This document shows positions 7,450 to 17,714 of a DNA stretch of 34,040 bases, piece after piece. The position numbers were made by a program, and so were the translations under genes. The DNA is from Phyllobacteriaceae bacterium (GTDB lineage Bacteria; Pseudomonadota; Alphaproteobacteria; Rhizobiales; Rhizobiaceae), in assembly GCA_023954255.1 (NCBI GenBank), contig JAMLIH010000031.1, forward strand, positions 1 to 34,040, given 5' to 3'. Numbering within the stretch: position 1 is the stretch's first letter; the number at the start of each line of letters is the position of its first letter. Under the pieces are notes generated by a model. That model worked only from the letters and a program-made list of their open reading frames with translations. It ran no database searches and was not told the DNA's origin.

Positions 7450-8622
7450 ATGTCGTCTTTCACCCGTCAGTTGTCTCCGCGAGATCCTCACGAAGCCCAC
7501 CGGGCAGCCACGCCATTGGAGCTTTTCTTCGACCTTGTTTCGGTCATCGCAATCGCGGCAGCGGCGGCTGGCCTTCACCATGCAATTGCCGAAGCGCATG
7601 CGGTCGAGGGGATCATCACGTTTTTGATGGCATTCTTTGCCATCTGGTGGGCATGGATGAACTACACATGGTTTGCTTCCGCCTACGACAATGACGACAC
7701 GCTCTACCGGCTGCTGACCATCCTTATCATGGCCGGCTCGCTTGCCATGGCAGCGGGCATAGGCGCCTTGTTCAAGTCAGGCGATCTGACGATGGTGGTT
7801 ACCGGCTATGTGATCATGCGGCTGGGCATGATTGCGCTCTGGCTGCGGGCGGCCAATAACGATCCGGACAGGCGCTCGACAGCCTTGAGCTATGCCGCCG
7901 GTATCGGGATCGCGCAGATATTCTGGATCGTGTTCCTGGCGCTTCAGCCGCTGCAGCCTGTCTTCCTGTATGGCCTCTTTATTGCCGGGGTAGTGCTGGA
8001 ACTGGCGGTTCCCGTTGTTGCCGAGCGCAAGAGCAATACACCGTGGCATCGCCACCACATCATCGAACGCTACGGTCTTTTGAACATCATCGTTCTCGGA
8101 GAGACATTGCTCGCCGGCGGCCTGGCGCTGCAACAGGTGGCTGGCGGTGCGACCAACATCGCTTTCGTGCATATCGCCCTGTCCTCACTGGTTATCGTCT
8201 TCTCCATGTGGTGGCTCTATTTCGCCCGGGAAGATCACTTGACCTCGACAGACCTCAGCCGTGCCCTGACCTGGGGATACGGGCATTTCATTATCTTTGC
8301 CTCGGGGGCTGCTGTGGGCTCAGGCTTTGCCGTTCTGGTCGATGTGATTGCCGGGAAGGCTGAAGCCTCCCTGCTCGTCGGCGATTATGCCGTTGGCATT
8401 CCGGTGGCGCTCTACATGACAAGCCTATGGTTCGTTCGCGACCGGTTCTGCCTTCAAGGCGCTGCGCGCTGGGTCTTGCCCGTTTTTGCCGTCCTTGTCT
8501 TGCTGGCACCCTTTACACCGGTCGCGCTGGAAGGCATCGCAGCACTCACCGCCCTCTCCGTCATTGTGCGGAACTACATGGCAAGCAGAGGCAACGCCAC
8601 GAAGGCAGCCGGTAGGCTTTAG
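7450..8622 (+). CDS. Low temperature requirement protein A (LtrA) family membrane protein
   Basis: A 390-residue integral membrane protein with about ten hydrophobic helices. The N-terminal pattern TPLELFFDLVSVIAIAAAA and the central HIIERYGLLNIIVLGETLL are hallmarks of the LtrA family, named after a Listeria gene needed for growth at low temperature. The biochemical role of the family is unknown. ATG at 7450 is preceded by AGAGGAA. It stands alone and converges on the FAD dehydrogenase, with only 7 nt between the two stop codons and no terminator visible in that gap. Confidence 0.88.
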   Translation: MSSFTRQLSPRDPHEAHRAATPLELFFDLVSVIAIAAAAAGLHHAIAEAHAVEGIITFLMAFFAIWWAWMNYTWFASAYDNDDTLYRLLTILIMAGSLAMAAGIGALFKSGDLTMVVTGYVIMRLGMIALWLRAANNDPDRRSTALSYAAGIGIAQIFWIVFLALQPLQPVFLYGLFIAGVVLELAVPVVAERKSNTPWHRHHIIERYGLLNIIVLGETLLAGGLALQQVAGGATNIAFVHIALSSLVIVFSMWWLYFAREDHLTSTDLSRALTWGYGHFIIFASGAAVGSGFAVLVDVIAGKAEASLLVGDYAVGIPVALYMTSLWFVRDRFCLQGAARWVLPVFAVLVLLAPFTPVALEGIAALTALSVIVRNYMASRGNATKAAGRL

Positions 8623-8629
8623 GTATCCC

Positions 8630-10276
8630 CTACCCCGCTTTCCGCCCCGCATTGCGGCCCGAGAAGATGCATCCGCCCAGGAAGGTTCCTTCGAGCGCGT
8701 TGTAGCCGTGATAGCCGCCGCCGCCGAAGCCCGCGCATTCGCCTGCCGAGAACAGCCCGCTTACAGTATTTCCCTTTGCGTCGAGCACCTCGCCATCGAG
8801 ATTGGTATGGATGCCGCCCAGCGTCTTGCGCGTCATCACATGCAGCTTGACGGCGATCAGCGGCCCCTTTGAAGGATCGAGGATTTTGTGCGGCTTGGCG
8901 GTGCGGATCAGCTTGTCGCCGAGATAGTTGCGCGCCGTGCGGATCGCCATCACCTGAGCATCCTTGGTGAAGGGATTGTCCATCTGCGCGTCGCGCGCTT
9001 CGATCTGGGTTCGAAGCTTTGCGCCGTCAAGCTTGACGTCAACCAGTTCGTTCATGCCGGCAACGAGGTCATCGAGATTGTCTCGTACGACGAAATCGGC
9101 GCCATGCTGCTTGAAGGCCTCGACCGGCGGCGGCGCGCCCTTGCCGAGGCGCGATTTCAGCAGCACCTTCCAGCTTCCAGAGGTGAAATCCGGGTTCTGC
9201 TCAGAACCTGAAAGCGCGAATTCCTTTTCGATGATTGCCTGGTTGAGAATGAACCAGGAATAGTCGTAGCCGCTCGCCAGAATCTGGCGCAGCGTCTCCA
9301 GCGTGTCGAAACCGGGCAGGCATGGCGCGGGAAAGCGGTTGCCCTCGGCATCGAACCAAAGCGAGGACGGCCCCGGCAGGATGCGGATCGCATGATCGGG
9401 CCAGATCGGATCCCAGTTCTGCACGCCCTCGGTATAGTGCCACATGCGGTCCTCGTTGATGATCGCCGCACCGGCCTTCTTCGTGATGGCGATCATCCGC
9501 CCGTCCACATGGCGTGGCACGCCGGAAATCAGGTTCCTCGGAGCGGGGCCGACGCGCTTGACCGGCCAGTTCTTCCTCACCAGATCGAAATTGCCGCCAA
9601 TGCCGCCCGAGGTGACGATGACGCAGTCGGATTGAAAACGAAAATCGCCAATGACCTTGCGCGAGGATTCCTGCCCGCGTTCGACGCTCGTTGCTTCCAG
9701 CACTTCGCCGCTGACGCCGGTGATATTCCCACCTGCCTTCTCGATCTTCGAGACCTGATGGCGGAAGGCGAAACGGACAAGCCCTTGTTTTTCGAATTCC
9801 CGCGCCCGGTCGACAAATGGCTTCAGCACTCCCGGCCCAGTGCCCCAGGTGATGTGGAAACGCGGCACGGAATTGCCGTGACCGGTGGCAAGCGCCCCGC
9901 CGCGCTCGGCCCAGCCGACCACCGGAAACCACGTCATGCCAAGAGAGGAAAGCCAGGGCTGCATTTCACCGGCAGCAAAGTCGATATAGGCTTCGGCGGT
10001 CTTCCTTGGCCAGAAATCCTCTTCGCGGTCGAAACCCGCCGAGCCCATCCAGTCGGTCATCGCCAGCTCACGGCTGTCGCGGATGCGCATGCGGCGCTGC
10101 TGCAGTGTATCTACCATGAACAGCCCGCCGAGCGACCAGAAGGCCTGCCCGCCGAGGTTCTGTTCACCCTCCTGATCGACGAGCAATACCGACTTGCCGC
10201 GCCCCGCCAGTTCACAGGCTGCCACCAGCCCGGCAAGCCCCGCCCCAACGATGATGCAATCGGCCTTTTCAGCCAT
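8630..10276 (-). CDS. FAD-binding dehydrogenase (KstD/fumarate reductase flavoprotein superfamily)
   Basis: A 548-residue flavoprotein. The FAD dinucleotide-binding motif is at the N-terminus (IIVGAGLAGLVAACELA, with an acidic residue after the next strand in LLVDQEGE). The C-terminal GECAGFGGGGYHGYNAL segment is the second FAD contact seen in ketosteroid dehydrogenase and fumarate reductase relatives. The substrate is not evident. ATG at 10276 has GGAGG 7 nt upstream; the frame stays open to 10555, but that extension has no ribosome site and lacks family likeness. It is divergent from the fused MFS/spermidine synthase gene, with a 256-nt gap that holds a possible short leader ORF on the plus strand. 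Confidence 0.85.
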   Translation of the reverse strand: MAEKADCIIVGAGLAGLVAACELAGRGKSVLLVDQEGEQNLGGQAFWSLGGLFMVDTLQQRRMRIRDSRELAMTDWMGSAGFDREEDFWPRKTAEAYIDFAAGEMQPWLSSLGMTWFPVVGWAERGGALATGHGNSVPRFHITWGTGPGVLKPFVDRAREFEKQGLVRFAFRHQVSKIEKAGGNITGVSGEVLEATSVERGQESSRKVIGDFRFQSDCVIVTSGGIGGNFDLVRKNWPVKRVGPAPRNLISGVPRHVDGRMIAITKKAGAAIINEDRMWHYTEGVQNWDPIWPDHAIRILPGPSSLWFDAEGNRFPAPCLPGFDTLETLRQILASGYDYSWFILNQAIIEKEFALSGSEQNPDFTSGSWKVLLKSRLGKGAPPPVEAFKQHGADFVVRDNLDDLVAGMNELVDVKLDGAKLRTQIEARDAQMDNPFTKDAQVMAIRTARNYLGDKLIRTAKPHKILDPSKGPLIAVKLHVMTRKTLGGIHTNLDGEVLDAKGNTVSGLFSAGECAGFGGGGYHGYNALEGTFLGGCIFSGRNAGRKAG

Positions 10277-10457
10277 CGGCCATCCTCCCGCACTCTGCAA
10301 ATCCCGACCCGAATGAAAATGAACCCTGCAGCAGCCGGTGGCAAGGCACTGGCCAGCCTTGTTGCTGGCTGCGGAAGCGATTACTGCGATATTCGCCATT
10401 GAAGAAGTCCTGGCGCCCAAGCATATTGGCCCCGCCCGGAACAAGGAGGTGGCGCCG

Positions 10458-10529
10458 ATGGCATGGTCCGAAACATTCGCATTCCTCACAGCCCGGCAGG
10501 CGATGACGCCGGAACCGGCAGCCGATTGA
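10458..10529 (+). CDS. Possible 23-residue leader ORF
   Basis: ATG at 10458 follows the near-perfect ribosome site AAGGAGGT by about 8 nt, and the frame (MAWSETFAFLTARQAM and seven more residues) ends at TGA 10527-10529. The next gene begins 3 nt later with no good ribosome site of its own. This would fit translational coupling. The peptide resembles nothing I know, and chance cannot be excluded. Confidence 0.35.
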   Translation: MAWSETFAFLTARQAMTPEPAAD

Positions 10530-10532
10530 TCC

Positions 10533-12047
10533 ATGCCTCCCGGACAAAAGCACATCCCGCTGGTTCTGCTCGTCGCCCTGCAGGGAACAATCTCCGGCGC
10601 AAGCCTGGTTGTCGAGATCGTCGCCGGACGGATTCTGGCACCCTATGTCGGCATGTCCGTCTACACTTGGACTTCGATCATTGCCGTCGTGCTCGCCGGC
10701 TTTTCCGCCGGTCACTGGCTGGGTGGCCGCATTGCCGAGCGGCCGGTCCGTGAAGCACTCGCCCTGACCGGCTGGCTGATCCTTGCTGCCGCGCTAACCA
10801 CCGCCGTCGCTGTTCAACTGTTGTATGCGATTGCCAGCCCGGTAATGACCGCAGGGTTTGGCACGGTTTCCACCATTGTCATCCTGTCGATGGGTGTCTT
10901 CTTCCTGCCGTCGCTGTTCGCCGGCGTTCCAGCGCCCGTGCTGTCGCATGTAGCGGTATCGACGGCCAGCAACGGTGCCGGCCGCGCGCTGGGTGCCATG
11001 TTCGCCGCCGGTGCCATCGGCGCCATCGGCGGCACGCTTCTTTCCGGCTTCCTCTTCATTCCCTGGCTCGGCACGGTTACAACTCTCGTCATCGTTACGG
11101 CAGCCTATGTGATCGCAGCCGTCGTGCTGCTGGTGCTCGCTGGGCGACCGATACGCGGTTATCTGCCGTTTTCAGCACTCGCGATCGCCACCCTCGGCTT
11201 GAGCATCCACTCCGCCACCCGGCCCTCGCCCTGCACCGAGGAAAGCCAGTATTACTGCATCCGCGTTTTCGACGTTTCACAGAACAGCGAGCAACCCGTA
11301 AGGCTCATGGTGCTGGATCATCTGTCCCATGGCACCAGCGCCAGGGACCTGCCCCGCGGCATGTTCGCGGAATTCAGCGCTATGCTGGACGAGATCGCCC
11401 GCCGCAGGATGGGCGAGCGACGTTTTTCGGCATTCTTCATCGGTGGCGGAACCTATTCCGTGCCACGGGCCTGGTCCGACCGTGATACCGGGCCGATCAC
11501 CGTGGCCGAGATCGATCCTGCTGTTACCCGCATCGCAAGCGAGCAGTTCTGGTTTGATCCCGATGGTGTCGAAATCCTGCACGAGGATGCCCGGCGGGCG
11601 CTGCTTTCCCCTTCTGCCGGCCGCTACGACGTTATCGTCGGCGATGCCTTTGGCGACATCGCCGTACCGCAGCATCTGATCACGAGGGAATTCTTCCAGC
11701 TCGTTCGCTCCCGGCTGGCGGATGACGGGGTTTTCCTGATGAACGTCATCGACTTCGTCGAGCAGCTCGACGCGCTGGCGGCGATCCACCTGACGCTGAC
11801 AAGCGTCTTTCCCAGCGTCGAGATCTGGACGGAGGAAACACCGCCGGAACCGGGCCAGCAGCGTGTGTTCGTTCTGGCTGCCGGCAGTATGCCATCACGT
11901 TTCGACAGCTTCACGGCATTGTCGCCCGAGCCGAAACGGTTCGCCGCGCTCGGTGAAACCTTCACCGGCCGGTTGTTGAAATCGAGAAACCCGTTTGTCC
12001 TGACCGACGATTTCGCCCCCATAGACCGCCTGCTCGCACCAAGGTGA
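10533..12047 (+). CDS. Fused MFS/spermidine synthase-like protein
   Basis: A 504-residue fusion. The first ~215 residues hold about seven hydrophobic helices (the MFS-like part), starting with VALQGTISGASLVVEIVAG. The rest is a spermidine-synthase-like methyltransferase fold with FFIGGGTYSVPRAW (motif I region), VAEIDPAV (acidic ribose ligand) and YDVIVGDAFGD. The canonical GGGDG of spermidine synthases is GGGTYS here, so aminopropyl transfer is uncertain. Polyamine synthesis or export is only a suggestion from the family name. ATG at 10533 lacks a clear ribosome site; a short ORF with a strong one ends just before it. It converges on tlpA with a 23-nt gap. Confidence 0.8.
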   Translation: MPPGQKHIPLVLLVALQGTISGASLVVEIVAGRILAPYVGMSVYTWTSIIAVVLAGFSAGHWLGGRIAERPVREALALTGWLILAAALTTAVAVQLLYAIASPVMTAGFGTVSTIVILSMGVFFLPSLFAGVPAPVLSHVAVSTASNGAGRALGAMFAAGAIGAIGGTLLSGFLFIPWLGTVTTLVIVTAAYVIAAVVLLVLAGRPIRGYLPFSALAIATLGLSIHSATRPSPCTEESQYYCIRVFDVSQNSEQPVRLMVLDHLSHGTSARDLPRGMFAEFSAMLDEIARRRMGERRFSAFFIGGGTYSVPRAWSDRDTGPITVAEIDPAVTRIASEQFWFDPDGVEILHEDARRALLSPSAGRYDVIVGDAFGDIAVPQHLITREFFQLVRSRLADDGVFLMNVIDFVEQLDALAAIHLTLTSVFPSVEIWTEETPPEPGQQRVFVLAAGSMPSRFDSFTALSPEPKRFAALGETFTGRLLKSRNPFVLTDDFAPIDRLLAPR

Positions 12048-12070
12048 CGGACGCATCCCGGGAGACTGCG

Positions 12071-12712
12071 TCACTCCGCAAGCGCGGCCCCGACAAGCTG
12101 CTTGGCATCGCCACCGGCCCAGTCGGCGGGGCCGTTGAGATTGCCGAGGACACAGCCGTCCTTGTCGATCAGCAGCGTCACAGGAAGACCGAAGGCAAGG
12201 CTTTTCTTCTTCAACTCGTTGAAGATACCCATGGTCTCGTCCTGATAGAACGGCAGATGGGAAACACCGATCTCGTCATAAAAGGCGAGTGGCTTCTGCG
12301 GCCCGCCACGGTCGATCGACACCGGCAGAACCTGGAACGTCTCACCACCAAGGTCCGCCTGCAATTTGTCGAGGGCAGGCATTTCCTCCCGGCACGGCGC
12401 GCACCAGGTAGCCCACAGGTTGAGCAGCACGGTCCTGCCGGCAAAATCCGCCGTCGATGCCTTACTGCCGTCCTTGCCGGCAATTTCGAACACCGGCAAC
12501 GGCACCGGTTCGTCTGCGACCGAGAAGGCCGCAACATCGCCACGGGCCAGGGGCGCAAGCGCGGCAGCACGCTCACCGGAGGCAGAACATTGCGCCGTTT
12601 CTACCGTTGCACCGTCGCTGCAGGCGGCAAGAAGCAGAGTGGCAGTTGCAAGAAGCATCCCCCGCCCCCAATTGGCGGGTAGCACTGAACGGTTTTTTTT
12701 TGTATCGCTCAC
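12071..12712 (-). CDS. tlpA: TlpA-family thiol:disulfide interchange lipoprotein
   Basis: A thioredoxin-like protein of 213 residues when started at GTG 12712. The signal ends in a lipobox LLAAC with the lipidated Cys at residue 31, so the protein is probably tethered in the periplasm. The redox motif WCAPC is at residues 103-107 within [17 protein letters not shown], typical of TlpA/ResA reductases that reduce apocytochromes or copper-site cysteines. The downstream ATG at 12658 is an alternative start that keeps the lipobox. GTG is preferred because GGAG stands 9 nt before it. With GTG, only 24 nt separate this start from argH, transcribed the other way; the two ribosome sites overlap in CTCCAGGAG. 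Confidence 0.85.
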   Translation of the reverse strand: MSDTKKNRSVLPANWGRGMLLATATLLLAACSDGATVETAQCSASGERAAALAPLARGDVAAFSVADEPVPLPVFEIAGKDGSKASTADFAGRTVLLNLWATWCAPCREEMPALDKLQADLGGETFQVLPVSIDRGGPQKPLAFYDEIGVSHLPFYQDETMGIFNELKKKSLAFGLPVTLLIDKDGCVLGNLNGPADWAGGDAKQLVGAALAE

Positions 12713-12736
12713 GCGACTTTTCTCCAGGAGCAGATC

Positions 12737-14161
<1,425 letters not shown>

Positions 14162-14249
14162 GCGGCCCTATGCCGCCGGCAGGCCTGCAACGTTTGACAA
14201 TTGATCCGGCTTGTCGAATATGGGCCGCATTCATGATGGAGTTACTGCC

Positions 14250-14438
14250 ATGATGCGTGGCAATGCGTTGAACAGATTGTTGGCTCTTGCGCTGCTGGCG
14301 GGCCTCGTCGCGGTTTCCGGCTGCGGCCGGAAGGGTCCGTTGGAACCGCCGCCCGGAAGCGTTTCTCCAGCCTCTTCCGATGCAGCCACCAAACCTGCCA
14401 AGGAAGACAGGCGCATCATTCTCGATGCACTGATCTGA
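14250..14438 (+). CDS. lptM: LPS translocon maturation chaperone LptM-like lipoprotein
   Basis: A 62-residue lipoprotein. The signal (LLALALLAGLVAVSGC) ends in the lipobox VSGC, and the mature start CGRKGPLEPP is the hallmark of the LptM/YifL family. In E. coli LptM helps the LptD-LptE outer-membrane LPS translocon mature. ATG at 14250 has GGAG 8 nt upstream. The place between argH and lysA is common in alphaproteobacteria and supports the call. Length is normal for the family. Confidence 0.85.
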   Translation: MMRGNALNRLLALALLAGLVAVSGCGRKGPLEPPPGSVSPASSDAATKPAKEDRRIILDALI

Positions 14439-14515
14439 GCAGGCGCCGAACCGGCGGGTAGTATCCTGCCCCGCACCAACACTATCCGGCCAGACTTCTC
14501 GAAAAGGCAGCGCCC

Positions 14516-15784
14516 GTGAATCACTTCCAGTACAGGCAGGGCATTCTGCATGCCGAAGACGTGCCACTGCCGCAGATCGCGGCAGAGGTCGGCACGCCGT
14601 TTTATTGTTATTCGACGGCGACGCTGGAACGCCATTACAATGTCTTTTCCGGCGCCTTTGGCGATATTCCCACGCTGGTCTGCTATGCCATGAAGGCGAA
14701 CTCCAACCAGTCGGTGCTGACGACGCTGGCTCGGCTTGGCTGCGGTGCCGATGTGGTTTCGGGCGGTGAACTGAAACGCGCACTTGCCGCAGGCATCCCG
14801 CCCGAAAAGATCATGTTTTCCGGCGTCGGCAAGACCGATGCCGAGATGGATGCCGCGCTGGAAGCCGGCATTCTGTGCTTCAACGTCGAATCCGTGCCGG
14901 AACTCCATGCGCTTTCATCGCGTGCCGTCGCACTGGGCAAAACAGCGCCGGTCTCCTTCCGCATCAATCCGGATGTGGACGCGAAGACCCATGCCAAGAT
15001 TTCCACCGGCAAAAAGGAAGACAAGTTCGGCGTGCCCTGGGAGCAGGCAGAGGAAATCTATGCCCTCGCCGCTTCATTGCCCGGCATCGCGGTTACCGGC
15101 ATCGATATGCATATCGGCAGCCAGATAACCGAGCTCGAACCCTTCGACCATGCCTTTTCACGCCTTGAGGGACTGGTGCGCCGGCTTCGGGCGGAGGGCC
15201 ATGCCATCCATCATGTCGATCTTGGCGGCGGGCTGGGCATTCCCTATCGCGGCGACAACGATCCGCCGCCGGGCCCCGATGCCTATGCCGATATCGTCAA
15301 GCGTCATGTTCGGGCGCTCGACTGTCAGGTGATTTTCGAGCCGGGCCGGCTGATCGTCGGCAATGCCGGCATTCTCGTCGGCAGCGTCATCTACCGCAAG
15401 GAGATGCCGCACAAGACCTTCCTGATCGCCGATACCGGCATGAACGACCTGATCCGTCCTACGCTGTATGATGCCTGGCACGACATCCGCGCTGTGGTGG
15501 AACCTGCCGCCGATGCCGAATGGAGCAGTTGCGACGTGGTTGGTCCGGTCTGCGAAACCGGCGATTTCATGGCCCATGACCGCCCGCTGCCCCCTTTGCA
15601 GCGGGGAGATCTGTTCGCGATCTATTCGGCTGGCGCCTATGGTGCGGTGCAGGCCGGCACCTACAACACCCGCCCGCTGGTGCCCGAAGTGCTGGTGAAT
15701 GGTGACCGGTTCGCCGTCATCCGCCCGCGCCTTGAGGCCGATGAAATCCTGTCGCTCGACCGGATCGCGGACTGGCTTTTCTGA
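14516..15784 (+). CDS. lysA: Diaminopimelate decarboxylase
   Basis: A 422-residue PLP enzyme of the alanine-racemase-fold decarboxylases, which converts meso-diaminopimelate to lysine. The PLP lysine is K60 in CYAMKANSNQ. The glycine-rich HVDLGGGLGIPY and the CETGDF active-site segment are both present. The start codon is GTG at 14516 with only a weak AAGG upstream; the first residues NHFQYRQGILHAEDV fit the family. It follows lptM by 77 nt and is probably in the same operon. Confidence 0.96.
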   Translation: MNHFQYRQGILHAEDVPLPQIAAEVGTPFYCYSTATLERHYNVFSGAFGDIPTLVCYAMKANSNQSVLTTLARLGCGADVVSGGELKRALAAGIPPEKIMFSGVGKTDAEMDAALEAGILCFNVESVPELHALSSRAVALGKTAPVSFRINPDVDAKTHAKISTGKKEDKFGVPWEQAEEIYALAASLPGIAVTGIDMHIGSQITELEPFDHAFSRLEGLVRRLRAEGHAIHHVDLGGGLGIPYRGDNDPPPGPDAYADIVKRHVRALDCQVIFEPGRLIVGNAGILVGSVIYRKEMPHKTFLIADTGMNDLIRPTLYDAWHDIRAVVEPAADAEWSSCDVVGPVCETGDFMAHDRPLPPLQRGDLFAIYSAGAYGAVQAGTYNTRPLVPEVLVNGDRFAVIRPRLEADEILSLDRIADWLF

Positions 15785-15846
15785 CTTACAGCGCCGTTTC
15801 ATTGCCGGTTGATCTGGCTCCATCATTTCCGCTGGCTCTGGCGCTA

Positions 15847-15866
15847 GGGAATTGGTGCCAATTCCC
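15847..15866. promoter_or_regulatory. Perfect 20-bp palindrome upstream of tpa
   Basis: GGGAATTGG (15847-15855), TG, CCAATTCCC (15858-15866) is a perfect inverted repeat. It lies 60 nt after lysA and about 170 nt before tpa. No T-run follows on either side, so an operator is more likely than a terminator. No regulator gene is adjacent. Confidence 0.5.
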
Positions 15867-16038
15867 CGACAATAATGGAAGCCGGGGATGAAGAATGAGT
15901 CTATCGGCGTGGTCCGCATCCCTGCTAGAATGACCTCCAAAAGCACGCCGGAAGCTACCTCATTTGATCGAACCGGAACCTGAAACCGGCGCGGAAAACC
16001 CCGCAAGCAGGCCATTTGGCGGAATTGGGAGAAGCATC

Positions 16039-17430
16039 ATGAACATCAACGCACCGCACAATCCGAACGACTATTCGGCCGTGGTCGAGGCCGACAAGGC
16101 CAATGTCTGGCACCATCTGGTCCAGCACAAGAAATTCGAGAGTGTCGATCCCATGATCGTCATCGAGGGCAAGGGCATGCGGGTTTGGAACCAGGCGGGC
16201 CGGGAAATCCTCGATGCCGTTTCCGGAGGCGTGTGGACGGTTAATGTCGGTTATGGCCGAGAAACCATAGCAGATGTGGTGCGCGACCAGCTGGTCAAGA
16301 TGAACTATTTTGCCGGCGCCATGGGAACCATCCCCGGCGCGCAGTTCGCCGAACGGCTGATCTCGAAAATGCCGGGCATGAGCCGGGTTTATTATTCGAA
16401 CTCGGGTTCGGAAGCGAACGAGAAGGCGTTCAAGATCGTCCGCCAGATTGCACACCGCAAGCATGGCGGCAAGAAGAACAAGATTCTCTACCGCGACCGC
16501 GACTATCACGGCACGACGATCGCTGCCCTTGCCGCCGGCGGTCAGAACGAACGCAAGATGCAGTATGGCCCGTTCCCGGATGGCTTCGTCGAAGTGCCGC
16601 ACTGCCTTGAATACCGCTCCCAGTGGGGTGATGTGGACGATTACGGTGTGCGTGCCGCCAACGCCATCGAGGAAGTAATCCTGCGCGAGGGGCCGGACAC
16701 GGTCGGCGCGCTGATCCTCGAGCCGATCACGGCAGGCGGCGGCGTCATCACCCCGCCGGAAGGCTACTGGCCGCGGGTGCAGGAAATCTGCAAGCAGTAT
16801 GATGTGCTGCTGATCATCGACGAGGTTGTCTGCGGCATGGGTCGCACCGGCAAATGGTTCGGCTACCAGCACTACGGCGTACAGCCGGACATGGTGACCA
16901 TGGCCAAGGGCGTTGCCTCCGGCTATGCGGCGATTTCCTGCACGGTGACAACGGAAGCCGTCTTCGAGATGTTCAAGGAGGATGCCTCCGACCCGTTGTC
17001 CTATTTCCGTGACATTTCCACCTTCGGCGGTTGCACGGCAGGCCCTGCGGCGGCGCTTGAGAACATGCGCATCCTGGAAGACGAAAAGCTGATCGAGAAT
17101 TCCGCTGCCATGGGCGATTACCTCTTCGGCCGCCTCGAAGCACTTCAGGAAAAGCATGCCGTCATCGGCCAGGTGCGCGGCAAGGGGCTGTTTGCCGGTA
17201 TCGAACTGGTGAAAGACCGCCAGACGAAAGAGCCGGTGGAAGAAGCCTTCGCACAACAGGTGGTCGCCAACTGCCTTGCCGACGATGCCGTCATCATCGG
17301 TGTTACCAACCGTTCGGTGCCGGGCTTCAACAACACGCTGACCCTGTCGCCCGCGCTGATCGCCAAAAAGGCTGACATCGATGCCATCGTCGACGCCATC
17401 GACCGTGCACTGACCAAGGCGGCAAGCTGA
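16039..17430 (+). CDS. tpa: Taurine:pyruvate aminotransferase
   Basis: A 463-residue class III PLP aminotransferase. It closely resembles alphaproteobacterial Tpa, which moves the amino group of taurine to pyruvate, giving sulfoacetaldehyde and alanine. Recognisable segments are LDAVSGGVWTVNVGYGRE, VYYSNSGSEANEK, LYRDRDYHGTTIA, LIIDEVVCGMGRTGKWFG and the PLP lysine K290 in TMAKGVASGY. ATG at 16039 has GGGAG at the right distance; the frame upstream to 15964 has no support. No taurine transporter, xsc or pta is adjacent, so the rest of the pathway must be elsewhere, or another amino donor may be used. The annotation as a general omega-amino acid transaminase is the alternative. Confidence 0.8.
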   Translation: MNINAPHNPNDYSAVVEADKANVWHHLVQHKKFESVDPMIVIEGKGMRVWNQAGREILDAVSGGVWTVNVGYGRETIADVVRDQLVKMNYFAGAMGTIPGAQFAERLISKMPGMSRVYYSNSGSEANEKAFKIVRQIAHRKHGGKKNKILYRDRDYHGTTIAALAAGGQNERKMQYGPFPDGFVEVPHCLEYRSQWGDVDDYGVRAANAIEEVILREGPDTVGALILEPITAGGGVITPPEGYWPRVQEICKQYDVLLIIDEVVCGMGRTGKWFGYQHYGVQPDMVTMAKGVASGYAAISCTVTTEAVFEMFKEDASDPLSYFRDISTFGGCTAGPAAALENMRILEDEKLIENSAAMGDYLFGRLEALQEKHAVIGQVRGKGLFAGIELVKDRQTKEPVEEAFAQQVVANCLADDAVIIGVTNRSVPGFNNTLTLSPALIAKKADIDAIVDAIDRALTKAAS

Positions 17431-17508
17431 GGGGGCAACAGTCGGCCGGCAGCAATAGGCGTTAGCCCTCAGCAGCCGGCTCTTCCGCTACAGCAGACCG
17501 GAATTCAA

Positions 17509-17541
17509 AACCGCCTTCCGGAAACGGAGGGCGGTTTTTTT
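17509..17541 (+). terminator. Strong intrinsic terminator of tpa
   Basis: AACCGCCTTCCG (17509-17520) pairs with CGGAGGGCGGTT (17525-17536) through 12 bp, with one G-T pair and a GAAA tetraloop. A run of T continues to 17541. Confidence 0.92.
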
Positions 17542-17662
17542 GCCGCCCCTGCCTCGACCCTCAGACACGCGCCGCCCGCGCCGGATATCTCACAGCCGCG
17601 CAGACGGGCACACGGCACCTCCCGCCATTTCGTCGACCCCTGTTCTCTTAAGCAAGAATAAA

Positions 17663-17676
17663 CAAATTTCTGACAC
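17663..17676 (+). promoter_or_regulatory. Leader element shared with the autotransporter gene (copy 1)
   Basis: CAAATTTCTGACAC ends 38 nt before the ATG of the VWA gene. Thirteen of 14 bases recur at the same distance before the autotransporter gene, and both are followed by a GGGGGG ribosome site. The role is unknown; it could be an operator, a promoter part or a leader motif. Confidence 0.45.
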
Positions 17677-17714
17677 CATGACTGGTCAAACGAGACGCAC
17701 GGGGGGCTGTTTCG

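Noticed and set aside
9392-10402. 336-codon open frame opposite the FAD dehydrogenase
   Set aside because: Composition follows the antisense of a flavoprotein, and there is no recognisable motif.
15955-17256. 433-codon open frame on the minus strand opposite tpa
   Set aside because: It is antisense to a clear aminotransferase, its predicted protein is rich in His, Asp and Arg without family likeness, and GC-rich codon bias explains the lack of stops.
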